Positions 1-6,876 of a stretch of 16,110 nt of DNA are shown here, piece by piece. The stretch is from NCBI GenBank assembly GCA_016649785.1, contig JAENXB010000040.1, positions 1 through 16,110 of the forward strand, written 5' to 3'. Position 1 is the stretch's first letter; every line of letters begins with the position of its first letter. The notes under the pieces were generated by a model. It saw only the letters and a list, made by a program, of their open reading frames with translations. It had not been told where the DNA came from and did no database searches. The position numbers and the translations under genes were made by a program. The stretch comes from Flavobacteriaceae bacterium (GTDB taxonomy: Bacteria; Bacteroidota; Bacteroidia; Flavobacteriales; Flavobacteriaceae).

Positions 1-708
1 ATCGGCTATTGGTGAAACAATTTTCGCATTGATATCAACCGTATTTCTGTAAAATGTAAAATCAGATTCCTGTGCAGAGTTCAGGCTAAAGCCGTTGTCG
101 TTTCCACTCACTTTAGATGCGAGGATCTTTTCCTTAAAATCGTCTGGGGCTTTATAAGTAATTTCTGAAATGGTTTCGCTTAGGTAAACAATTCCGCTTC
201 GGGTAGAATCCAGTCCGCCACCCAGATCGCCAATTTCCTGCCCAAGGATCTTTTCCGGAGCATTTTTTATCCGCCATAAACCGCGGGAATAATAATCGGC
301 GGTGTATTGTTCTATTTTTGCCAGGTTTTTCCTACGATTGTCAATGGCATTGCGGATGATTTTATCAGCAGGATTTTCATCAGCATTCACCGTAACTTCT
401 TCCAGATTGGTAATCTCGGGAGTAAGTATGACGTCCAACTTATAGGGAAAACTTTCAATTTTCACTTGTTTCCGCAGGCTTTCATAGCCTAAAAATTGAA
501 AGATCAGCGTGTAATTCCCGGGTTGGGTTAATTTTAGTTCGTAGGAACCTTCTTCATTGGTTGTAGTACCTTTTAAACCATCTTCAGTATAAATATTTAC
601 GTAGGGGAGAAGTTGGTTGCCGGTATCGGTCACTGTGCCGATAACCTGCGAAAACACGGAATTTGAGATGAAAATCAATAAAATTGCAAGCTGTAATCTG
701 CGAATCAT
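1..708 (-). CDS. DUF5686-like surface protein with N-terminal carboxypeptidase-regulatory-like domain (5' part only)
   Basis: The reading frame opens at an ATG at 708 and runs without a stop off the left edge, giving 236 N-terminal residues. Residues 1-21 form a clear Sec signal peptide: basic start MIRR, hydrophobic core, FSQ end. Residues about 22-95 look like a CarboxypepD_reg-like (TonB receptor plug-associated) beta-sandwich, with the family hallmarks VTDTGNQLLPYVNIYT, GTTTNEEGSY and FLGYES. The segment after this, starting near LEEVTVNADENPADKIIRNAI, resembles the start of the DUF5686 region of large Bacteroidota outer-membrane proteins. Full-length relatives are around 800 residues, so most of the gene lies outside. 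Function is unknown; an outer-membrane beta-barrel role is inferred from the family. It lies 56 bp downstream of smpB on the same strand and may share its transcript. Confidence 0.82.
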   Translation of the reverse strand, partial: MIRRLQLAILLIFISNSVFSQVIGTVTDTGNQLLPYVNIYTEDGLKGTTTNEEGSYELKLTQPGNYTLIFQFLGYESLRKQVKIESFPYKLDVILTPEITNLEEVTVNADENPADKIIRNAIDNRRKNLAKIEQYTADYYSRGLWRIKNAPEKILGQEIGDLGGGLDSTRSGIVYLSETISEITYKAPDDFKEKILASKVSGNDNGFSLNSAQESDFTFYRNTVDINAKIVSPIAD

Positions 709-764
709 GTAGCCGAATTTAATCAAAGCCAAATTAGGGTTTTTAAATAAATGTGCAGAAAACT

Positions 765-1220
765 TTAGTTAAAATCTTTTTTGATCCGGTCCAGACGGAT
801 CTTGTTTTCGCGGTCTTTGATGTTTTCGCGTTTATCGTAGATCTTTTTACCCTTGGCAAGAGCTATTTGAAGTTTTGCAAGTCCGCGCTCATTGATAAAC
901 AATAGCAAAGGAACAATGGTAAGCCCTGAATTTTTAACCTCTTTTTCAAGTTTCCTTAGTTCGCGGCGTTTCATAAGGAGTTTGCGTTCGCTTTTTGGAT
1001 TGTGGTTGAAGTGGCTGGCGTGTGAATATTCTTCAACAGTCATATTGATCACAAAAAGCTCATGGTTGTGAAATTCGCAAAAACTCTCGGTGATAGCCGC
1101 TTTTCCCATTCGGATTGCCTTTATCTCTGTTCCTGCAAGTTTGATCCCTGCAATGTGTTTGTCCAGGAATTCGAATTCAAACTTTGCCTTGCGGTTTTTT
1201 ATTTTGATGGTATTATTCAT
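765..1220 (-). CDS. smpB: SsrA-binding protein SmpB
   Basis: SmpB binds tmRNA (SsrA) and delivers it to stalled ribosomes for trans-translation. The protein is 151 residues, the normal family length. It shows the family signatures KNRKAKFEF near the start, GTEIKAIRMGK in the OB-fold, the KLLMKRREL segment, and the basic tail ALAKGKKIYDKRENIKDRE, which enters the mRNA channel. I placed the start at the ATG at 1220 (MNNTIKIKNRKAKF). The open frame extends to 1298, but the extra 26 residues are hydrophobic and cysteine-rich, unlike any SmpB, and a good -7 promoter box overlaps them. No tmRNA gene is visible nearby. Downstream on the same strand is the DUF5686-type gene. Confidence 0.96.
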   Translation of the reverse strand: MNNTIKIKNRKAKFEFEFLDKHIAGIKLAGTEIKAIRMGKAAITESFCEFHNHELFVINMTVEEYSHASHFNHNPKSERKLLMKRRELRKLEKEVKNSGLTIVPLLLFINERGLAKLQIALAKGKKIYDKRENIKDRENKIRLDRIKKDFN

Positions 1221-1227
1221 AGAAGCA

Positions 1228-1235
1228 CAAAAATA
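1228..1235 (-). promoter_or_regulatory. Putative -7 promoter box of smpB (TATTTTTG)
   Basis: Read on the minus strand this is TATTTTTG, a full match to the Bacteroidota -7 consensus TAnnTTTG, 7 nt before the smpB ATG. A TTG at 1262-1260 could be the -33 element, but the 24-nt spacer is a little long. The predicted leader would be only a few nucleotides. It supports choosing the ATG at 1220 over the upstream ATG at 1298. Confidence 0.5.
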
Positions 1236-1318
1236 GCAAGCTTTCTTTAGATTAAGGCACAATGTAATTGTAAATTTTGAAAATGAAAAAAATATCAAAT
1301 TTTCATTAACTTTACTGA

Positions 1319-1558
1319 ATGGAAATTTTATTCAGAACAAAATCGGAAAGTAATCAACAACAGAGGGAATCTTTTTTAAAGTTATCCCCGGCAAAACGTT
1401 TTGAGAAATTTTTGGAAATGATGGAGGCTTTTGAAATATTTCCTGTGAAGGGGAATTTAGGGGAGAAAGAAAAGAGGAGAGAAAATAGAAAAGAGATTAT
1501 AGAGGAGAGAGGCAAGTCAAATTTTATAATTCAAATTAAGCAGCAGGGTGATAGGTAA
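1319..1558 (+). CDS. Hypothetical 79-residue protein upstream of a nucleotidyltransferase gene
   Basis: A small charged protein with no signal peptide or membrane segment. The N-terminal half (residues 10-40, with SNQQQRESFLKLSPAKRFEKF) looks helical. The C-terminal half is a Lys/Glu/Arg-rich stretch (about residues 46-65) ending in NFIIQIK. I do not assign a function. Its stop at 1556-1558 lies inside the next gene, an 11-bp overlap in another frame, so the two are probably translationally coupled. From memory, small proteins with a 'LSPxxRFxxFL' core often sit directly upstream of DUF6036-type nucleotidyltransferases in flavobacteria, which would make the pair a conserved cassette. That is recollection, not a search. 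A toxin-antitoxin role is possible but unproven. Confidence 0.55.
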   Translation: MEILFRTKSESNQQQRESFLKLSPAKRFEKFLEMMEAFEIFPVKGNLGEKEKRRENRKEIIEERGKSNFIIQIKQQGDR

Positions 1559-2004
1559 GTGGAAAAAAGATGTCAATCAATTTATTGAACTAACAACTAA
1601 ACATCGTGTTAGAATGTTATTAGTGGGAGGTGGAGCAGTTAATTTTCACGGATATCAGCGTCATTCTGCCGATGTGGATTTTTGGATTGATACAACCATT
1701 GAAAATTTTAAAAAATTACTGGCCGTTTTTAAAGAAATGGGATATGAATTGGAGGATTTCCCTGAAGATGTCAAAAACTCAGTTCAAAATATTTCCGTCA
1801 AATTCAGTCCGCTGGATTTTGACATTGAATAAAACCTTCGAAGAGGCTTATGCTTTAAGTGAAACGGTTGAAATTAACAAAAATAAACTGGCTAAGATCA
1901 ATATTCTGACAATTTCAGATTTAATCGAAAGTAAAATTAGAGCAGGCCGACCAAAGGATTTGTTGGATGTACAACAACTCCGGGAAATTAATGGGTTGAA
2001 ATAA
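1548..2004 (+). pseudogene. Minimal nucleotidyltransferase (DUF6036/MNT-like), frameshifted
   Basis: The first frame starts with GTG at 1548 (MIGKWKKDVNQFIEL) and stops at 1832. The homologous continuation sits in the +1 frame, from about NKTFEEAYALSE (near 1832) to a stop at 2004. The N-terminal part carries the nucleotidyltransferase core: a glycine-rich LLVGGGAVNFHGYQRHSADVDFW, in which GG and DxD (ADVD) are the expected nucleotide and metal-binding residues. The C-terminal part carries LTISDLIESKIRAGRPKDLLDV, the conserved end of this family, where the GRPKD segment normally completes the domain. Neither fragment alone is a full domain; together they give about 150 residues, the normal size. 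The break falls after SPLDFDIE. I also expect a few residues to be missing there compared with relatives, so a short deletion fits better than a single-base slip. Sequencing error remains possible. Confidence 0.7.
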
Positions 2005-2017
2005 ATTGTTGAACTTG

Positions 2018-2031
2018 GGGAAGTACTTCCC
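2018..2031. repeat. Perfect 14-bp palindrome between the nucleotidyltransferase remnant and the lipoprotein gene
   Basis: GGGAAGTACTTCCC is its own reverse complement. It begins 14 bp after the stop of the upstream remnant and ends 26 bp before the -7 box of the lipoprotein gene. It could be an operator for a dimeric regulator. Alternatively it could form a short hairpin (GGGAA / TTCCC with a GTAC loop) followed by a T-rich stretch and act as a weak terminator. Confidence 0.5.
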
Positions 2032-2056
2032 ATAATTTTTGTTTCCCCGATTTGTT

Positions 2057-2064
2057 TATCTTTG
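2057..2064 (+). promoter_or_regulatory. Putative -7 promoter box of the lipoprotein gene (TATCTTTG)
   Basis: TATCTTTG matches the Bacteroidota -7 consensus TAnnTTTG exactly and lies 19 bp before the ATG at 2084. No TTG at the ideal -33 distance is present; the nearest (2039-2041) leaves a 15-bp spacer. It supports the start at 2084, because an upstream ATG at 2039 would place the promoter inside the gene. Confidence 0.6.
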
Positions 2065-2083
2065 CGAAAATTTTAAAAATGTT

Positions 2084-2827
2084 ATGAAATATCTTATTGT
2101 TTTCATATTAGCGATCTTTGTCACTTCCTGTCAGGAAGAAAAAGAAGGTATATCTGCTGATGAAATTATCACCAAAACCATTGAAAATGCCGGAGGTGAT
2201 ATTTATAAAAGGTCCACAGTTCAGTTTAAATTTAGGGGAAACACCTATAAAAGCATCCGGAATGGGGGAGAATTTCAACTGGAACGAATTGTTTCAGATT
2301 CTACAGGAACCTTCAGGGATGTGGTGAGCAATACCGGTTTTCAGCGGTTTAAAAATGATAGTTTGATAATTGTCCCGGATTCCATGGCGGTTCGTTATTC
2401 AGGTAGCGTAAATTCCGTTCACTACTTTGCGCATTTGCCCTATGGACTAAACGATAAGGCGGTAAACAAAAAGTTGGTTGGCGATGCTGAAATTAATGGA
2501 GAACCCTATTATCAATTGAAGATCACCTTTCAACAGGATGGTGGTGGTGCAGATCATCACGATGAATTCCTGTATTGGATCCACAAAGAAAAATATACGA
2601 TAGATTACCTGGCTTATAAATTTTTCGAGAACGAAGGAGGAATCCGGTTTAGGGAGGCGAATAATCCCAGAATTATCCAGGGGATCCGTTTTGTAGATTA
2701 CAATAATTATAAAATAAACGATTTTACTACCGATTTGTGTAATCTTGACGAGCTCTTTGAAGAGGGAAAATTAGAATTGCTTTCCACGATCAAAACCGAA
2801 GATGTTGAGGTGGAGGTGAAGGGTTAG
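2084..2827 (+). CDS. DUF6503-like periplasmic/outer-membrane lipoprotein
   Basis: The frame from the ATG at 2084 gives 247 residues. The N-terminus MKYLIVFILAIFVTSCQ is a lipoprotein signal peptide with a lipobox ending TSC, so Cys16 would be lipidated. The frame is open up to an ATG at 2039, but those 15 residues would bury the signal peptide and overlap the promoter. The mature protein starts with a short acidic linker and then SADEIITKTIENAGGDIYKRSTVQ, a beginning typical of the flavobacterial DUF6503 family. No catalytic motif is evident, and the rest looks beta-rich with many aromatic residues. Its function is unknown. It has its own promoter and faces the 67-residue gene convergently across 116 bp, so it is probably monocistronic. 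Confidence 0.8.
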   Translation: MKYLIVFILAIFVTSCQEEKEGISADEIITKTIENAGGDIYKRSTVQFKFRGNTYKSIRNGGEFQLERIVSDSTGTFRDVVSNTGFQRFKNDSLIIVPDSMAVRYSGSVNSVHYFAHLPYGLNDKAVNKKLVGDAEINGEPYYQLKITFQQDGGGADHHDEFLYWIHKEKYTIDYLAYKFFENEGGIRFREANNPRIIQGIRFVDYNNYKINDFTTDLCNLDELFEEGKLELLSTIKTEDVEVEVKG

Positions 2828-2943
2828 TATTGTTTTACGGCCGTTCCAATTTTCGGCAATAATCAAAGTTTAAAGTTTTGTTTAATTTACATAAAATCCG
2901 GGTTTACGGGAATTTTTTTTTGATCATTTAATAGTTTCTGTTA

Positions 2944-3147
2944 TTATGGCATTTTTTTCTGTCGATAAGCAAAACACTTAAATTCTTTTTCATCTACCTG
3001 GTCAAATCGGGTCAAATTGCAAAGAATTTCTTCAAATTCATCTTCCGCTTCATTCGATTTACAGCTTAGGCAAAGGCTGGGTTTTGGGTAAAAATTTGGG
3101 TTCAATTCATTTCCATCGTCATCAAAATAACCTGATATTTCTTCCAT
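2944..3147 (-). CDS. Small four-cysteine protein, conserved hypothetical
   Basis: A 67-residue acidic protein with a short basic tail, no signal peptide and no membrane segment. It contains four cysteines: a CLSC pair (C26, C29), then C43 and C58. That spacing could bind one Zn2+ as a small zinc ribbon, though metal binding is inferred only from the pattern. The strongly patterned sequence (MEEISGYFDDDG, PKPSLCLSCK, EILCNLTRFDQ, EEFKC-like ending) and its favourable composition speak for a real gene. I recall similar short proteins in Bacteroidota genomes, without a known function. It lies 163 bp downstream of atpG on the same strand and could be reached by read-through from the ATPase operon, but an unrelated single gene is as likely. 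Confidence 0.7.
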   Translation of the reverse strand: MEEISGYFDDDGNELNPNFYPKPSLCLSCKSNEAEDEFEEILCNLTRFDQVDEKEFKCFAYRQKKMP

Positions 3148-3196
3148 AATTATTGAATTTTTTTTTAAATTCCTCCGAAAAGTCCTCTATTTTATT

Positions 3197-3231
3197 TCTG
3201 CGTCAATCTGCGATCCCGAAAGCTATCGGGA
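3197..3231. repeat. Intergenic element: TCTGCG direct repeat followed by an 18-nt near-palindrome
   Basis: TCTGCG occurs twice (3197-3202 and 3207-3212). TCCCGAAAGCTATCGGGA follows directly at 3214-3231 and is palindromic except for one A:A mismatch (3220/3225). It lies 80 bp downstream of atpG. It could fold into a hairpin in minus-strand RNA, but there is no U-run behind it in that direction, so a classical terminator is doubtful. Palindromes of this CCCGATAGCTATCGGG type are, as I recall, dispersed in flavobacterial genomes; whether this one is a repeat copy cannot be told from one window. Confidence 0.45.
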
Positions 3232-3310
3232 GCGGGCCAAATTTTTTTCCGGAGATTTCCTCGGATTTTTTATTTCTAATAATATCCTTTAAAGTTAAAC
3301 CTCTCCAACT

Positions 3311-4240
3311 TCATTCATATCTTTTTTTCGCAGATTTATTAATTTTATTTTTGGGATCTTCTTTCAAAGCTTCAAATCCGGAGATCAAATCAAACAATTC
3401 TTCATCAATTGCACTTTGACGCATCTGATGGAACTTATGGCCAAGATCATCCAACATCTCATCAATATTTTTTTCCGCACGTTGCATAGCGGCCAACCGA
3501 CTTGAGTTTTCACTGACCGAAGATTCCGCGCTTGCTTTGAACAACGAGACAAATAGAAACTCCCGGATAAGTGCCTTCAGGGAGGACTCTTTTCCTCCGG
3601 CAACCTGCGGTAAATTTTTTGAAGGCCATTTTTGAACTCCTAATACATGCGCCCATTTTTTATCCAATGGCAACAATTTTTGCATTACAGGCTTATATCC
3701 GGTAGCTGATTTTGGTTGGTTATGAAACAGGTAATATTCCTTCAAATTTTCAGTTTCAAAATTTTCGAGACTTTTGATCAATATTTCTCTAACCAGAACG
3801 GAAATAGCATTCACCGAATTTGGAGCGGAAAAAAGTTTTGTGATATCAAATCCGAGATCCAACAATCGGAATTGAATACGCTCACCTACTGCCCAGATTT
3901 CTTTTTCACCCGGAAATTCCTGGAGGGAGTTAGAAACAAAATCGGAAAGGGAATCATTAAAAGGCCCTACAAGGCCTTGATCTGATCCAAAAACAATAGC
4001 GCAAATTGATTTTGAATCGATTTTTTTTTGGATTGTATCTTCATTCTTCCGATTAATATCCTGTTCCCTAAACAAGGCGATAACCCCCAAGGTTACGGTA
4101 CGGTAGTAATCTCCCAGGGAATTTACCGCCGATTCATATTGCCCAATATTTGAAGCAGCCATAGTTTTCATGGTCCGGACGACCGATTTGAGGTCTCCTG
4201 CTCCTGCCAGTTTTCTGCGTAAACTCTCTAAAGTGTCCAT
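3311..4240 (-). CDS. atpG: N-ATPase F1 subunit gamma
   Basis: The gamma subunit is the central rotor shaft coupling the c-ring to the alpha3beta3 head. The protein has 309 residues, slightly above the usual 285-295. The N-terminal helix is recognisable (MDTLESLRRKLAGAGDLKSV, VRTMKTMAASNIGQYE), as is the C-terminal helix (SSRLAAMQRAEKNIDEMLDD, HKFHQMRQSAIDEELFDLISG). These two form the coiled coil inside the head. The middle contains the Rossmann-like domain segment IVFGSDQGLVGPFN. A lysine-rich tail of about 18 residues extends beyond the usual end. Its ATG overlaps the atpA stop by one base (TAATG), so the two are translationally coupled. It is the last gene of the nine-gene operon. Divergence from housekeeping AtpG fits the 'alternate' gamma family. 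Confidence 0.94.
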   Translation of the reverse strand: MDTLESLRRKLAGAGDLKSVVRTMKTMAASNIGQYESAVNSLGDYYRTVTLGVIALFREQDINRKNEDTIQKKIDSKSICAIVFGSDQGLVGPFNDSLSDFVSNSLQEFPGEKEIWAVGERIQFRLLDLGFDITKLFSAPNSVNAISVLVREILIKSLENFETENLKEYYLFHNQPKSATGYKPVMQKLLPLDKKWAHVLGVQKWPSKNLPQVAGGKESSLKALIREFLFVSLFKASAESSVSENSSRLAAMQRAEKNIDEMLDDLGHKFHQMRQSAIDEELFDLISGFEALKEDPKNKINKSAKKRYE

Positions 4241-5790
4241 TAACTTCTGGTTTTTTTTGGTTCCGGTTTCTCCTGAAAAGAGGAGAGTTTCTCACTGGCA
4301 ATTTCCAGGATTGACTGTCGGTCGTCATCGCTCAATTTTTTGCCTGAAAATAACCGATCTAAAATTTCCTCAGGGAGGTCTTTGCTGCTTTCCAATAGAG
4401 AAACCTCAGCCTCCCGGATTTTGTCAAGAGGGATCGTATCAAAAAGTCCGCTTGTTAAGGCAAGGAGGATCATAATTTGTTCGGGAACCGACATTGGCTT
4501 GAGCTCCGGTTGTTTCAGACCTTCACGAATTCGTTTTCCATGGTTGATCTTCTTTTTTGTATCATCATCCAGGCGGGTTCCGAAACGGGCAAAACTTTCC
4601 AGTTCTTCAAATTGGGAATATGCGAGTTTTAAGCTACCGGTTATGGACTGAAAGGCGGGCAATTGGGCTTTACCTCCAACACGGGAAACAGATTTTCCAA
4701 TATCAACTGCCGGTAAAACACCCAATTCAAATAACTTCGGGGAAAGATAAAGTTGACCATCATTTATGGAAATAAGATTTGTAGGTATATAGGCTGAAAT
4801 ATTTTGAGCTTCGGTCTCTATAATTGGCAGCGCAGTGAGGGATCCTCCTCCAAGTTCTTCGCTTAAATGAGTCGCTCTTTCCAGTAATTTTGAATGTATA
4901 TAAAAAATATCGCCCGGGAATGCTTCACGTCCCGGTGGCCTTCTCAGCAAAAGGGAAAGTTCGCGATAGGCGCGGGCATGATGCGTGAGGTCGTCATAAA
5001 CAATAAGCACATCCTTGCCTTGCTCCATAAAATATTCCGCAATACTGGTAGCCGCATATGGGGCTATATATTTTAATCCGGGGGAGTTGTTCCCTTCCGC
5101 AACTACCACCATGGTGTATTCCATTGCCCCTTTGTCTTTCAGATTCGCGATTACTTTGGCAACCGATGATGAACGCTGCCCTATGGCGCAGTAAACACAA
5201 ATCACATTTTTATCATGCTGATTGAGTATGGTGTCAATTGCAATGGCGGTCTTGCCTGTTTGCCGGTCACCCAGGATTAATTCGCGTTGCCCCCGGCCAA
5301 TGGGGATCAAAGCATCCACAACTTTTAATCCCGTTTGTAATGGAACTCTAACCTCTGCGCGATCCATAATAGCAGGAGCAGGGCGTTGAATTGGTAAACG
5401 TTTGTTAAAGGCGATATTTCCTTTGTCATCCATAGGATTTCCCAATGGATCGATCACTCTGCCTATTAATCCCTCTCCAACAGGAATATCCAATACCCGT
5501 CCTGTCCGTTCTACCTCATCACCCACGTTCAATTCTGTATCTTCCCCCAAAAGGATTACGCCTATTTCACTTTCATCAAGGTTGTAAGCAATTCCAAACA
5601 GATCATTGAGAAACTTCAGCAGTTCTTCAAAACCGGCACCTTGAAGTCCGGAAACCCTGACCACGCCGGAGGATACGCTCATCACATAACCAATTTCGCG
5701 GGGTGTAAAAGATGGAACGTAATTTTCCCTGCTTCGCCTTAATTCACCGAAGGTCCTCTTTAAAGTTTTATTTAATTCCCCTGAAGGCAT
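4240..5790 (-). CDS. atpA: N-ATPase F1 subunit alpha
   Basis: The non-catalytic nucleotide-binding subunit of the F1 head, 516 residues, normal length. It has an N-terminal helix and beta-barrel, then PVGEGLIGRVIDPLGNP, Walker A GDRQTGKT (residues 174-181), the DALIPIGRGQRELI segment, the YDDLTHHARAYRE segment, and SVSRVGGKAQ with R370 as the arginine finger reaching into the beta active site (equivalent of E. coli R373). The C-terminal helical domain follows and ends in a Lys/Pro-rich tail. The ATG at 5790 lies one base after the atpF stop, and the stop overlaps atpG. In housekeeping operons atpA follows atpH; here it directly follows atpF, as expected for an N-ATPase. Confidence 0.96.
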   Translation of the reverse strand: MPSGELNKTLKRTFGELRRSRENYVPSFTPREIGYVMSVSSGVVRVSGLQGAGFEELLKFLNDLFGIAYNLDESEIGVILLGEDTELNVGDEVERTGRVLDIPVGEGLIGRVIDPLGNPMDDKGNIAFNKRLPIQRPAPAIMDRAEVRVPLQTGLKVVDALIPIGRGQRELILGDRQTGKTAIAIDTILNQHDKNVICVYCAIGQRSSSVAKVIANLKDKGAMEYTMVVVAEGNNSPGLKYIAPYAATSIAEYFMEQGKDVLIVYDDLTHHARAYRELSLLLRRPPGREAFPGDIFYIHSKLLERATHLSEELGGGSLTALPIIETEAQNISAYIPTNLISINDGQLYLSPKLFELGVLPAVDIGKSVSRVGGKAQLPAFQSITGSLKLAYSQFEELESFARFGTRLDDDTKKKINHGKRIREGLKQPELKPMSVPEQIMILLALTSGLFDTIPLDKIREAEVSLLESSKDLPEEILDRLFSGKKLSDDDRQSILEIASEKLSSFQEKPEPKKTRS

Positions 5791-5791
5791 C

Positions 5792-6574
5792 TTATTGTTT
5801 TTCTAATTCTGTTTTGGATTTTTCTTTTATTGTTTCCGAAATACTTTTCTCCAGAGAATTCAGGTACTCTGAAATACTCCAGGCCAGTTTAAATCCGTTT
5901 GCAGTAAGTTCTATACCACTCACTAATTCCGGAACGGTTTTATATTGAAATTGGGTTTCGGTCCCCAAAATTTCAGCAATGGTATTTTGAATTTCAGTTT
6001 TTTGTTTTGAAGGCAGATCAAATGCGCTTCGAACCAAAATTGGATCCGACTTAGATTTAAAAGCTTCCAGGAATTGCTTCTTTTCATCTTCTTTCAATTC
6101 GTTTAAACGCCTGATGAAGACCCTCACTGTTTGTTCTTCCAAATCCATGGAAGCAAGGTCAGAAAGTGTTTTTCTTGTAATTGAGAAAACTTCCTGCTGT
6201 ACCTTTTGCTCGATCTCCTGGCTGAGATTCTGTTGGACTTCTTCTGAAGATTTTTTAAGTTGGGAACGAAATTCGTTGGCTTCATTCCTCGCTTCTTCAA
6301 GGAGTTTCTGACGTTTTTCTTCAGATTCGTCAACGGCCTTTTTCATTAATTCCTTTTTTTTATGTTCAAAATCTTCATTTTTTTGTCTGAATTCATCTTG
6401 TTCTTTTCCAGCTTCTTCTTTTTTTGATTCGGCATCCTCCAGTTGAGAGGCGATCTTGTTTTCGCGTTCTTCAATGGCATTAAGAATAGGTTTATATAGA
6501 AATCGTTTGAGCAACCACACTAAAATGAGGAAGTTAATAATCTGGGCAATTACTGTAAACCAATCAATTTGCAT
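5792..6574 (-). CDS. atpF: N-ATPase F0 subunit b with a delta-like C-terminal domain
   Basis: The peripheral stalk subunit that holds the F1 head to the membrane. It has 260 residues against about 160 for ordinary b. Residues 6-24 are one transmembrane helix (VIAQIINFLILVWLLKRFL), followed by the family motif YKPILNAIEERENKI. Residues about 30-140 form a long charged coiled coil (many Glu, Lys, Gln). Residues about 178-246 look like the C-terminal domain of the delta subunit: PILVRSAFDLP corresponds to delta 'xVxSAxPL', VPELVSGIEL to 'DPSLIGGIxx', and AWSISEYLNSL to the 'DGSVRxRLxxL' end. The six-helix N-terminal domain of delta is missing. No atpH gene exists in the operon, so this part probably replaces delta in contacting the F1 head. 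It starts 10 bp after atpE. Confidence 0.93.
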   Translation of the reverse strand: MQIDWFTVIAQIINFLILVWLLKRFLYKPILNAIEERENKIASQLEDAESKKEEAGKEQDEFRQKNEDFEHKKKELMKKAVDESEEKRQKLLEEARNEANEFRSQLKKSSEEVQQNLSQEIEQKVQQEVFSITRKTLSDLASMDLEEQTVRVFIRRLNELKEDEKKQFLEAFKSKSDPILVRSAFDLPSKQKTEIQNTIAEILGTETQFQYKTVPELVSGIELTANGFKLAWSISEYLNSLEKSISETIKEKSKTELEKQ

Positions 6575-6584
6575 AATGTATATT

Positions 6585-6851
6585 TTATTGAATGAAATGA
6601 TTCCAGAACGGGTTAGCGAAAATAAGGATCATTGAAAGCACAAAACAATAAATAGCGGTAGACTCGATCATCGCCAATCCCACAAATAAAGTCCTTGTAA
6701 TAGTGGGCGAAGCATCTGGCTGCTGGGCTATGGAACCCAGTGCTTTTGATACCGCTCTCCCTTCGCCTATTGCAGGGAACATAGTTCCTACTGCTGTTGT
6801 AAATCCGGCAGTAATTATTGAGACTACTGCAATAAGTGTTAGATTATCCAT
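6585..6851 (-). CDS. atpE: N-ATPase F0 subunit c with Na+-type ion-binding residues
   Basis: The rotor-ring subunit, 88 residues, two transmembrane helices joined by a polar loop. Helix 1 contains GTMFPAIGEGRA with Glu30; helix 2 contains AMIESTAIYCF with Glu63, Ser64, Thr65 and Tyr68. In the Na+-dependent ring of Ilyobacter tartaricus the ion is held by Gln32, Glu65, Ser66 and neighbouring Thr67/Tyr70. The helix-2 set is present here, and the Gln is replaced by Glu, the double-carboxylate pattern described for N-ATPases. The loop has AQQPD instead of the usual ARQPE, so the arginine that is nearly invariant in housekeeping c subunits is a glutamine here. The gene starts 25 bp after atpB and is followed by atpF. 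Na+ selectivity is inferred from these residues. Confidence 0.95.
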   Translation of the reverse strand: MDNLTLIAVVSIITAGFTTAVGTMFPAIGEGRAVSKALGSIAQQPDASPTITRTLFVGLAMIESTAIYCFVLSMILIFANPFWNHFIQ

Positions 6852-6876
6852 TTTTTTTACTCTTTTTAGTTAATAG

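Noticed and set aside
1221..1298. N-terminal extension of smpB to the ATG at 1298
   Set aside because: The extra residues are hydrophobic and unlike SmpB, and a consensus -7 promoter box lies within this segment.
1307..1314. TAACTTTA as a -7 box for the 79-residue gene
   Set aside because: It lacks the final G and lies only 4 bp before the ATG, with no -33 element at a suitable distance.
3153..3419. An 88-codon plus-strand open frame
   Set aside because: It overlaps the end of atpG antisense, and its translation is low-complexity Phe/Ser-rich, as expected for chance frames in AT-rich DNA.
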